From positions 7,799,504-7,863,503 of the forward strand of contig NC_088298.1 in assembly GCF_032854445.1 (NCBI RefSeq): DNA of 64,000 bases. The letters run 5' to 3'. Source of the DNA: Liolophura sinensis (Eukaryota > Mollusca > Polyplacophora > Chitonida > Chitonidae). The position numbers and the translations under genes are program-made. Under the pieces are notes generated by a model that searched no databases, had not been told where the DNA came from, and saw nothing but the letters and a program-made list of their open reading frames with translations. This document shows positions 22,135-34,800 of the stretch, piece after piece. The stretch's first letter is position 1; every line of letters begins with the position of its first letter.

Positions 22135-22698
22135 TTAAGGAGAAGAAAAAATAAAAATGATGTCAGAATCAGATAACAGAGCGTCAAGGCTTATCGCAAA
22201 TATGGTCTTCAATATTTTTCCCCATTTTTTTAAGGAGAAAAGGGTATTTGAAAATATTTTTATATGGTGAGTAATTGGGACCACCGTTTGGTGCTTATCG
22301 TCAGTGCATAATAATGTTCTAAATAAGGATGTGATGCATGTCTAATAAATACGTTTGAAAGTAAATTTGTTGCTTATAGCCATACACTTGCATTCAATCT
22401 GAACTATTGTAATATTTATGAACGTATTAACACATTTGTTAGCTGAAGAAACTAAATTCGTGTGTAGATGTACTTATTAAGCATGTGTTTCATACTTATT
22501 TACAGTTGTATTAGTATAGTATTACGCAAAGACTATATATGCCAAAATGTGGTTCCAAATACCCACCATACAAAAAATTATTTTCGAATGTCTTTTTCCC
22601 TTCGAAGAAAAATCGAAAAAAAATTGAAGATTTACAAATAACTTTTCGCACTATTTCATGAGAACTTTATGTAATTTTTATGTACTCTCCACCTTTAA
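22135..22698. mobile_element. TTAA-flanked foldback (long-TIR) element, copy 1
   Basis: The element (22139-22694, 556 bp) is bounded by TTAA on both sides. Its left ~200 bp (GGAGAAGAAAAAATAAAAATG and onward) is an imperfect inverted copy of its right ~200 bp; both arms carry forms of ATTTTTCGAAAA, GGTGG(G)TATTTGG(A)ACCA and TGGTG. A second copy is at 58799-59405. TTAA duplication suggests mobilisation by a piggyBac-type transposase (inference). Confidence 0.7.
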
Positions 22699-23018
22699 GC
22701 TCTCCAACTTATTCATCTCTTAGATTTTTTTCAAAGTTAGTGTTATTTTGTACATAAAACACCTCAAAATAACATAGGTAACCTCGTGAAATGTTTGAGG
22801 GATCTGAGATAGAAATGTTACACGATATGAATTATTCTTACGTGTGAAAAGTCACACCAGCGATATAATCTTCATTCTAGAGGCATGCAGATTTGAGAAA
22901 AATATTTGGACAATTGAATAGGGAAACGGCACTGAATTAACCATGAAGACAACGCGTGCACGAGAGTTTATTTAGGAGACATGATAAAATACGCAAGTCA
23001 AAAGAGATGAGTTTGAGA
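22699..23018. other. no feature recognised
   Basis: AT-rich spacer. Confidence 0.4.
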
Positions 23019-23023
23019 GGTGT

Positions 23024-23206
23024 TTGTGCCTGGAGGTAGAATTTAAAGGTCATTATTTAACTATGGTTAATCTTCATTTGCCTTTCGATTCTGGAGACGG
23101 TGAAAAATATTTTCATGCTCTATCCAGTTTATTACTTAATGAATTTAACTGTACTAACTTAGTACTGGGTGGTGACTTTAATACTGTCATTAACCTAACA
23201 TTAAAC
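23024..23206 (+). pseudogene. LINE AP-endonuclease fragment
   Basis: The frame reads LTMVNLHLPFDSGDGEKYFH, then ALSSLLLNEF and LVLGGDFNTV. V-N-x-x-x-P followed about 30 residues later by GGDFN is the signature of the apurinic endonuclease domain of LINE ORF2 proteins, where D and N of GGDFN are catalytic. Only this part survives; RT sequence does not follow. Confidence 0.75.
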
Positions 23207-25801
23207 AGGAATATTTTGTTTTTGGTTTTTTTTTGTTTCAATCAGGAGACTAGCATTAATATCGAACCACACTTTCGCTCTCACCTCTACTAACATTTTA
23301 TATACTTGTTTGTTCCTTAAATACATTATAGCTGCTACTGCATATATTTTTCATTAACCTTCCTTCACCGCGTTTTGGCCATATATTCCTCCATTTTAAA
23401 GTTTTCAACTATTTTTTAAAGTAGAGTTTCCAGACGTAATAGTCTTTTTGTGTTTTTTTGTCTCAAAAGTCTACCTATTTGCTGATACAAACAGACTATT
23501 TATTATTGTTTTTTGTTTAACTCTAGCATTGTCATTTTTGCTCATAAAGTTGCACTCCCGCCTTAACCATCCTTCAAATAGGAATAGTTTATTGTGTAGT
23601 ACAACTGTCGCTGGCTCGACTATACATGGTTCTGATGGACACCTTCAATTTAAGTCATGTGTGGCAAAAACAAATGGTCACACATCGGCTTTCACCAGGT
23701 CCAGAAATAATGATACAGAGCGTACACTTGGCTTCTAGTTACAATCTTGAGGTTCTCTTTGGCATCTGAGCTGAATATTCCAAGTTGTCATTCGAACGTT
23801 TGGAAATTCAACAAAAGATAAGCTTTTCTGCTCGCAAGTAAATTATTTATTCAGTTCCAAAGTAGCTGAGTGAAAGAACGAAACTCCAAAACATGTATGG
23901 GAAATTTCAGAAAATGTAAATAATCGATAAACTCTCCCAGGATATTAATACTTTGAATATTATATATATATATATATTCTGAAAGATGTCTGCTTATAGA
24001 AATCTGACCATTCTTGATAGAAAACTGCTTGATACAATCTGATGATAGACAAGAATAGATTTTGTAAGAATACAAGATTGAAGAATTCAAGATCTAAAGT
24101 TTAATTGTCATAAAAGATGCAAAAGTCAACAAAATGTTTTTTACATTTGGAATCAAGACTCGGTCAAACAATAATCATTACAACAAAACTTATTTATGCT
24201 AGCCAAAAAGCATCAAATACTGTAGTAAGTAAAAATGAGTGAAAACAAGAACAAACTTCAGTTTTAATCAAACGTTTCATTTTTTTATCAGCGATAAGGT
24301 GATCCTGAATAAACTTTATTGATCTCTCATATTACATGCAGGTAAAAATTTAAATTATGTAAAAAATGTAAGGCATACTTTTTTAGTTTTGTGTGGCAAT
24401 TTGTGGATATAATCTTATCAACATTTTGGAGTAAAGTTAAACCATTCATTTTCAAATCATTCGGACATTCACTCAGTACTGGAAACTAAGACTTCAGGAA
24501 AGACGGGTGTAATAACTTCAACTGAAAAACAAGAGAAAGATCAAAATCTCCTAGAAAACTGCCGCCCAATCAAACTGTTAAATTTGGATTCTAATTTTGG
24601 TTTTCAAAATTACTAACTAACCTGAAAAATGGTACTTATCAGTATAACTAAAGGATCACAAGTTGGACGTGTACGCTGTCGACACACTGTGGGGGGCATA
24701 CGTTTTTTTTTTTTTGATTTAATGGTTGACTATATGGGTGATGGATTTTTGCTTCTATCTAATATGCGTATTGGCACAAAACGTTTCGATGTTGTCAAGT
24801 TGGAAGCAACATTTCAATCTAGCTGAAATGATTTCATACCGATACTTTCAGCGGCGCCTTAAATGGTTGTAGATTTTCCGGAATTCCTATGCCGTAAAAC
24901 AGGAGTCATCGAAATTAAAAGATGGCAGATCTGAAATATCCAGAAAGTGTAAACCCTGAAAACAGTAATAGTGTTAACCGGAGTGTTCAGTTAATTTTCA
25001 AAATGAGAACACCAGAAAGGGTATTCCCTAATAAGGGTAATAATGTTATTATTAACACATACACATTGACGCTTGTACAGCTCCTAGCCATAAATCTTAC
25101 CATTTTTATAAGATGACATGGTATATTTAGCACAGTTACATAACCTACTTAATCACTGTCCAATTTTGCTTCATTTAACACACGACTGACGCAGTGTCAC
25201 CAATGAAATGTCTTTGTAAAATACCGTTTTTTTTCCATATAAATCAGTTCCAGCCGGTGCGGATGTGAATGGCAGCGTATATGACGGTTATGAAAATGGG
25301 CTGCGCCAATCTAAATTTCTAGGCATAACAATGGTTCTGCACACTGAAACACGTGTTGTCAGTCGGTTCCATACCCAATGGCATTCCTTCTCGTAATAAA
25401 GTTGAACGGCTCGTAGAAGTCTTTCGCGGGTTTTTGCCTGCTCTGCAGGGCAAATACATATTCGTCAATAGCAAGTGAAGGTAAACAGCATGCTGTGTGA
25501 CAAAGACATCATGGCATGCCACGTGACGATCACACAAAAAAGACTACAATCAAAGGTTATATTCTGTGATAATCATGTAACTCTCTCATCTCGTCTTTTT
25601 GTAAAGTACATGTATCCCGCTTTGATCACAAATACCACATCAAGACAAGTGATTCACGACAGTTGTTCATACAAACCAATATTTTGTGGAAAGTTTTCAA
25701 AAAAAAGCCCGTGGCACCATAGATAGCTTTGTGACATAGATAGCTTTTTGACATTTTTCAACGCTACCAGCCGACGTAGGCCAAACAACTAGTATAGCAA
25801 A
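23207..25801. other. upstream flank of the giant gene; no coding sequence supported
   Basis: AT-rich. (TA)n lies at about 23959-23978. TATAAA at 25238-25243 and a donor-like AAG|GTAAAC at 25481 could mark a promoter and a non-coding first exon spliced to the acceptor at 25816, but nothing confirms this. Confidence 0.3.
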
Positions 25802-25816
25802 ATGTTTTTTTCTTAG
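25802..25816 (+). promoter_or_regulatory. candidate splice acceptor before the giant exon
   Basis: ATGTTTTTTTCTTAG ends at 25816, 63 bases before the start ATG. The TAG is also the first in-frame stop upstream of 25880. If used, 25817-25879 is 5' leader, or open coding sequence in frame with the ATG. Confidence 0.45.
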
Positions 25817-25835
25817 GTTCTGTACTCACAGGAAA

Positions 25836-25874
25836 ATGTCACTCAACATTTCCTGTCTCTTTTCTGCAAGGTAA
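25836..25874 (+). other. short upstream ORF
   Basis: An ATG at 25836 (A at -3) opens 12 codons and stops at 25872-25874, five bases before the main ATG and in another frame. If it is in the mature leader it could lower initiation at 25880. Confidence 0.3.
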
Positions 25875-25879
25875 AGACA

Positions 25880-28800
25880 ATGATGAGGCCACCTATCCTA
25901 GGCATCTTGATACTGGTCGGGTGCAGTTCTTTAATATCTCTTTCAACCGAATCTTTAACAAAAACAATAAAAGGCCGATCTACCAGCACGGCAAGCGCAT
26001 TTACAAGCACGTCAAGCCCATCTACCAGCATGGCAAGCTTGTCCACCAGCAAGAAAATCCCTTCTAGGAGTACGACAATCACATTTACCAGCACTCCACC
26101 AACTACCAGCACCGCAAGCCAATCTACCAACACGGCAAGCTTATCTAACGGCACCTCACCATCTACCAGCACGCTAAGAGCAACTATTAGCACGGCAAGC
26201 ATGGCTACCAACAAACTTGGCCCGACTACGAGGACAACAGGCCCATCAGCCAACACGGTAAGCCAATTCACAAGAACGATAAGTGCATCTACCAGCATTT
26301 CACCATCTATCAGCAAGGCAAGCCTATCTACCATCACGGCAAGCCAATCCACTAGGAAGACAAACCAATCTACCAACAAGCCTCCATACACCAGCACCGC
26401 AAGCCAATCAACCAGCACTGCAAGCGTAACTACCAGCACAGCAAACCCATCCATCAGCACAGCAAGCTCACCTACCAGCGCGAGAAGCTCATCGACCAGC
26501 ACGGGAAGTCCATCTACCACCACAGCAAGACCATCTATCAGCAGGGCAAGCCCACTTACAAAGAGGACAAGCCCATCCACCAGCACGAAAACAACATCCA
26601 CCAGCAGGACAAACCTATCTACCAGTAACGCAAGCCGATCTATTAGCACAGGAAACCCATCGACGAACACGCGAAGCCCATCTGCCAGCACGGGAACAAC
26701 ACCCACCAGGACCACAAGCCCATCTACCAGCACATCGAGATCATCTACCAACAGCGCAAACACATCTCCCAACAGGGCAAGCCCATCTTTCAGCACGTCG
26801 AATCCATCTACCAGCACGGCAAATCCATTTACCAGTACGACAAACCCATCTTTTAGCACTGCAAACCCATCCAATGGCACTGAAAGCCCTTCTACCAGTA
26901 CGACAATCACATTTACCAGCACTCCACCAACTACCAGCACCGCAAGCCCATCTACCAACACGGCAAGCTTATCTAACGGCACCCCAGCATCTACCAGCAC
27001 GCTAAGAGCATCTATTAGCACGGGAAGCATGGCTACCAACAAACTTGGCCCGACTACGAGGACAACAGGCCCATCAGCCAACACGGTAAGCCAATTCACA
27101 AGAACGGTAAGTGCATCTACCAGCATTTCACCATCTATCAGCAAGGCAAGCCTATCTACCATCACGACAAGCCAATCCACCAGGAAGACAAACCAATCTA
27201 CCAACAAGCCACTATACACCAGCACCGCAAGCCAATCAACCAGCACTGCAAAGGTAACTACCAGCACAGCGTACCCATCAACCAGCACAGCAATCTCACC
27301 TACCAGCGCAACAAGCTCATCAACCAGCACGGGAAATCCATCTACCACCACAGCAAGCCCATCTGTCAGCAGGGCAAACCCAACTACAAGGAGGAAAAGC
27401 CCATCTGCCAGCACAAAAACAACATCCACCAGCAGGACAACCCAATCTACCAGTACCGCAAACCGATCTATCAGAACGGCAAACCCATCCACAAACTCAA
27501 GAAGCCCATCTGCTAGCACGGGAACAACACCCACCAGGACCGCAAGCCCATGGAGATCATCTACCAACAGGGCAAGCGCATCTCCCAACAGGGCAAGCCC
27601 ATCTTTCAGTACGTCAAATCCAACTACCAGCACAGCTAATCCATCTACCAGCACGGCAAATCCATTTACCAGTACGACAAACCCATCTTTTAGCACGGCA
27701 AGCTTGTCCACCAGCAAGAAAATGCCTTCTACCAGTACGGCAAGCACATTTACCAGCACTCCACCAACTACCAGCACCGCAAGCCCATCTACCAACACGG
27801 CAAGCTTATCTAACGGCACATCACCATCTACCAGCACAGTAAACGCAACCATCAGCACGGCAAGCATAGCTACCAACAAACTTGGTCCGACTGCAAGGAC
27901 AACAGGCTCATCATCCAACACGGCAAGCCAATTTACAAGAACGGCAAGTGCATCTACCAGCACGTCACCATCTATCAGCAAGACAAGCCTATCTACCATC
28001 ACGGCAAGCCAATCCACCAGGAAGACAAACCAATCTACCAACACGCCACCATACACCATCACCGCAATCCCATCCACCAGCACAGCAAGCTCACCTACCA
28101 GCGCGACAAGCCAATCCACCAGAACGGCAAGCTCATTTACAAGCACGGCAAAACAATCTACCATAATGGCAAGCCCATCCATCAACACGTCGAATCCATC
28201 TACCAGCTCGGCAAACCCAACTACCAGCACGATAAGATCATCTACCAGCTCGGCAAGCGCATCAATCAGCACAGCAAGCCCATCTACCAATAGGGCAAGA
28301 TTATCTACAAGCACCTCACCATCTACCAGCACGGTAAAACCAACCATCAGTACGGCAAGCATGGCTACCAACAAACTTGGCCTGACTGCAAGGACAACAG
28401 GCCCATCAGCCAGCACAGCTAGGCAATTTGCAAGAACGGCCAGTGCATCTACCAGCACGTCACCATCTATCAGCAAGGCAAGCCTATCTACCATCACGGC
28501 AAGCCAATCCACCAGGAAGACAAACCAATCTACCAACAAGCCACTAAACACCAGCACCGCAAGCCAATCAACCAGCACTGCCAGCGTAACTACCAGCACG
28601 GCAAACCCATCCATCAGCACAGCAAGCTCACCTACCAGCGCAGGAAGCTCATTGACCAGCACGGGAAATCAATCTACCACCACAGGAAGCCCATCTATCA
28701 GCAGGGCAAGCCCACTTACAAAGAGGACAAGCCCATCCACCAGCACGAAAACAACATCCACCAGCAGGACAAACCTATCTACCAGTAACGCAAGCCGATC

Positions 28801-31800
28801 TATTAGCACAGGAAACCCATCGACGAACACGGGAAGCCCATCTGCCAGCACGGGAACAACACCCACCAGGACCACAAGCCCATCTACTAGCACCTCGAGA
28901 CCATCTATCAACATTGCAAACACATCTCCCAACAGGGCAAGCCCATCTTTCAGCACGTCGAGTCCATCTACCAGCACGGCAAATCCATATACCAGCACGA
29001 CAAACCCATCTTTTAGCACTGCAAACCCATCCAATAGCACTGAAAACCCTTCTACCAGTACGACAATCACATTTACCAGCACTCCACCAACTACCAGCAC
29101 AGCAAGCCCATATACCAACACGGCAAGCTTTTCTAACGGCACCTCGCCATCTAGCAGAACGCTAAGAGCAACTATCAGGACGGGAAGCATGGCTACCAAC
29201 AAACTTGGCCCGACTACGAGGACAACAGGCCCATCAACCAACACGGTAAGCCAATTCACAAGAACGGCAAGTGCATCTACCACAATGTCACCATCTATCA
29301 GCAAGGCAAGCCTATCTACCATCACGGCAAGCCAATCCACCAGGAAGACAAACCAATCTACCAACAAGCCACCATACACCAGCACCGCAAGCCAATCAAC
29401 CAGCACTGCAAGCGTAACTACCAGCACAGCTAATTCATTAACCAGCACAGCAATCTCACCTACCAGCGCAACAAGCTCAACAACTAGAACGGGAAGTCCA
29501 TCTACCACCACAGCAAGCAAATCTATCGGCAGGGCAAACCCAACTACAAGGAGGACAAGCCCATCCGCCAGCACGAAAACAACATCCACCAGCAGGACAA
29601 ACCAATCTACCAGTACCGCAAACCGATCTATCAGAACGGCAAACCCATCCACAAACACGGGAAGCCCATCTGCCAGCACGGGAACAACACACACCAGGAC
29701 CGCAAGCCCATCTACCAGCACGTCAAGATCATCTACCAACATTGCAAGCGCATCTCCCAACAGGGCAAGTCCATTTTTCAGCACGTCGAATCCATCTACC
29801 AGCACGGGAAATCCAACTACAAGTACGACAAACCCGTCTATTAGCACGACAAACACATCCAATAGCACGCAAAGCCCTTCTACCAGTACCCCAAGCACAT
29901 TTACCAGCACTCCACCAACTACCAGCACCGGAAGCCCATCTACCAACACGGCAAGCTTATCTACAAGCACATCACCATCTACCAGCACGGTAAGCGCAAC
30001 TATCAGCACGGCAAGCATAGCTACTAAAAAACTTGGTCCGACTGCAAGGACAACAGGCCCATCAGCCAACACGCCAAGCCAATTTACAAGAACGCCAAGT
30101 GCATCTACCAGCACGTCACCATCTATCAGCAAGACAAGCCTATCTACCATCACGGCAAGCCAATCCACCAGGAAAACAAACCAATCTACGAACAAGCCAT
30201 TAAACACCAGCACCGCAAGCCAATTAACCAGCACTGCAAGCGTAACTACCAGCACATCAAACCCATCAACCAGCACAGCAATCTCACCTACCAGCGCAAC
30301 AAGCTCATCAACCAGCACGGGAAGTCCATCTACCACCACAGCAAGCCCATCTATCGACAGGGGAAACCCAAATACAAGGAGGACAAGTCCATCTGCCAGC
30401 ACGAAAACAACATCCACCAGCAGGACAAACCAATCTACCAGTAACGCAAACCGATCTATCAGAACGGCAAACCCATCCACAAACTCGGGAAGCCCATCTG
30501 CCAGCACGGGAAAAACATCCACCAGGACCGCAAGCCCATCGAGATCATCTACCAACAGGGCAAGCGCTTCTCCCAACAGGGCAAGCCCATCTTTCAGCAC
30601 GTCGATTCCATCTACCAGCACGGTAGATCCATTTGCCAGTACAACAAACCCATCTTTTAGCACAACAAGCTTGTCCACCAGCAAGAAAATGCCTTCTACC
30701 AGTACGGCAAGCACATTTACCAGCACTCCACCAACTACCAGCACCGCAAGCCCATCTACCAACACGGCAAGCTTATCTACAAGCACCTCACCATCTACCA
30801 GCACCGTAAGCGCAACTATCGGCACGACAAGCATGGCTACTAAAAAACATGGTCCGACTGCAAGGACAACAGGCTCATCATCCAACACGGCAAGCCAATT
30901 TACAAGAACGGCAAGTGCATCTACCAGCACGTCACCATCTATCAGCAAGACAAGCCTATCTACCATCACGGCAAGCCAATCCACCAGGAAGACAAACCAA
31001 TCTACCAACACGCCAACATACACCATCACCGCAATCCCATCCACCAGCACAGCAAGCTCACCTACCAGCGCGACAAGCCAATCCACCAGAACGGCAAGCT
31101 CATTTACAAGCACGGCAAGACCATCAACCAGCATGGCAAGCCCATCCATCAACACGTCGAATCCATCTACCAGCTCGGCAAACCCAATTTCCAGCACGAT
31201 AAGATCATCTACCAGCTCGACAATCGCATCAATCAGAACAGGAAGCCCATCTACCAACACGGCAAGCTTATCTACAAGCACCTCAACATCTACCAGCACG
31301 GTAAAAGCAACAATCAGTAGGGCAAGCATGGCTAACAACAAACTTGGCCTGACTGCAAGGACAACAGGCCCATCAGGCAGCACAGCAAGGCAATTTGCAG
31401 GAACGGCAAGTGCATCTACCAGCATTTCACCATCTATCAGCAAGGCAAGCCTATCTACCATCACGGCAAGCCAATCCACCAGGAAGACAAACCAATCTAC
31501 CAACAAGCCATTAAACACCAGCACCGCAAGCCAATCAACCAGCACTGCAAGCGTAACTACCAGCACAGCGAACCCATCAACCAGCACAGCAATCTCACCT
31601 ACCAGCGCAACAAGCTCATCAACCAGCACGGGAAGTCCATCTACCACCACAGCAAGACCATCTATCAGCAGGGCAAACCCAACTACAACGAGGACAAGCC
31701 CATCCACCAGCACGAAAACAACATCCACCAGCAGGACAAACCTATCTACCAGTAACGCAAGCCGATCTATTAGCACAGGAAACCCATCGACGAACACGGG

Positions 31801-34800
31801 AAGCCCATCTGCCAGCACGGGAACAACACCCACCAGGACCACAAGCCCATCTACCAGCACATCGAGACCATCTACCAACATTGCAAACACATCTCCCAAC
31901 AGGGCAAGCCCATCTTTCAGCACGTCGAATCCATCTACCAGCACGGCAAATCCATATACCAGTACGACAAACCCATCTTTTAGCACGGCAAACCCATCCA
32001 ATAGCACTGAAAGCCCTTCTACCAGTACGACAATCACATTTACCAGCACTCCACCAACTACCAGCACCGCAAGCCCATCTACCAACACGGCAAGCTTATC
32101 TACAAACATATCACCATCTACCAGCACGGTAAACGCAACCATCAGCACGGTAAGCATAGCTAGCAACAAACTTGGCCTGACTGCAAGGACAACAGGCCCA
32201 TCAGCTAGTACGGCTAGGCAATTTTCAATAACGGCAAGTGCATCTACCAGCACGTCACCATCTATCAGCAAGACAAGCCTATCTACCATCACGACAAGCC
32301 AATCCACCAGGAAGACAAACCAATCTACGAACAAGCCATTAAACACCAGCACCGTAAGTCAATTAACCAGCACTGCAAGCGTAACTACCAGCACATCGAA
32401 CCCATCAACCAGCACAGCAATCTCACCTACCAGCGCAACAAGCTCATCAACCAGCACGGGAAGTCCATCTACCACCACAGCAAGCCCATCTATCGGCAGG
32501 GGAAACCCAAATACAAGGAGGACAAGTCCATCTGCCAGCACGAAAACAACATCCACCAGCAGGACAAACCAATCTACGAGTAACGCAAACCGATCTATCA
32601 GAACGGCAAACCCATCCACAAACTCGGGAAGCCCATCTGCCAGCACGGGAAAAACATCCACCAGGACCGCAAGCCCATCGAGATCATCTACCAACAGGGC
32701 AAGCGCTTCTCCCAACAGGGCAAGCCCATCTTTCAGCACGTCGATTCCATCTACCAGCACGGTAAATCCATTTGCCAGTACAACAAACCCATCTTTTAGC
32801 ACAACAAGCTTGTCCACCAGCAAGAAAATGCCTTCTACCAGTACGGTAAGCACATTTACCAGCACTCCACCAACTACCAGCACCGCAAGCCCATCTACCA
32901 ACACGGCAAGCTTATCTACAAGCACCTCACCATCTACCAGCACGGTAAGCGCAACTATCGGCACGACAAGCATGGCTACTAAAAAACATGGTCCGACTGC
33001 AAGGACAACAGGCTCATCATCCAACACGGCAAGCCAATTTACAAGAACGGCAAGTGCATCTACCAGCACGTCACCATCTATCAGCAAGACAAGCCTATCT
33101 ACCATCACGGCAAGCCAATCCACCAGGAAGACAAACCAATCTACCAACACGCCAACATACACCATCACCGCAATCCCATTCACCACCACAGCAAGCTCAC
33201 CTACCAGCGCGACAAGCCAATCCACCAGAACGGCAAGCTCATTTACAAGCACGGCAAGACCATCTACCAGCATGGCAAGCCCATCCATCAACACGTCGAA
33301 TCCATCTACCAGCTCGGCAAACCCAACTTCCAGCACGATAAAATCATCTACCAGCTCGACAATCGCATCAATCAGAACAGGAAGCCCATCTACCAACACG
33401 GCAAGCTTATCTACAAGCACCTCACCATCTACCACCACGGTAAAAGCAACAATCAGTAGGTCAAGCATGGCTAACAACAAACTTGGCCTGACTGCAAGGA
33501 CAACAGGCCCATCAGGCAGCACAGCAAGGCAATTTGCAGGAACGGCAAGTGCATCTACCAGCATTTCACCATCTATCAGCAAGACAAGCCTATCTACCAT
33601 CACGGCAAGCCAATCCACCAGGAAGACAAACCAATCTACCAACAAGCCATTAAACACCAGCACCGCAAGCCAATCAACCAGCACTGCAAGCGTAACTACC
33701 AGCACAGCGAACCCATCAACCAGCACAGCAATCTCACCTACCAGCGCAACAAGCTCATCAACCAGCACGGGAAGTCCATCTACCACCACAGCAAGACCAT
33801 CTATCAGCAGGGCAAACCCAACTACAACGAGGACAAGCCCATCCACTAGCACGAAAACAACATCCACCAGCAGGACAAACCTATCTACCAGTAACGCAAG
33901 CCGATCTATTAGCACAGGAAACCCATCGACGAACACGGGAAGCCCATCTGCCAGCACGGGAACAACACCCACTAGGACCACAAGCCCATCTACCAGCACA
34001 TCGAGACCATCTACCAACATTGCAAACACATCTCCCAACAGGGCAAGCCCATCTTTCAGCACGTCGAATCCATCTACCAGCAAGGCAAATCCATATACCA
34101 GTACGACAAACCCATCTTTTAGCACGGCAAACCCATCCAATAGCACTGAAAGCCCTTCTACCAGTACGACAATCACATTTACCAGCACTCCACCAACTAC
34201 CAGCACCGCAAGCCCATCTACCAACACGGCAAGCTTATCTAACGGCACCCCAGCATCTACCAGCACGCTAAAAGCATCTATTAGCACGACCAGCATGGCT
34301 AGCAACAAACTAGGCCCGACTACGAGGACAACAGGCCCATCAGCCAACACGGTAAGCCAATTCACAACAACGGCAAGTGCATCTACCAGCATTTCGCCAT
34401 TTATCAGCAAGGCAAGCCTATCTACCATCACGACAAGCCAATCCACCAGGAAGACAAACCAATCTACCAACAAGCTATTAAACACCAGCACCGCAAGGAT
34501 ATTAACCAGCACTACAAGCGTAACTACCAGCACGGCGAACCCATCAACCAGCACAGCAATCTCACCTACCAGCGCAACAAGCTCATCAACCAGCACGGGA
34601 AGTCCATCTACCAGCACAGCAAGCCCATCTATCAGCAGGGCAAACCCAAATACAAGGAGGACAAGTCCATCTGCCAGCACGAAAACAACATCCACCAGCA
34701 GGACAAACCAATTTACCAGTATCGCAAACCGATCTATTAGAACGGCAAACCCATTCACAAACTCGGGAAGCCCATCTGCCAGCACGGGAACAACACCCAC

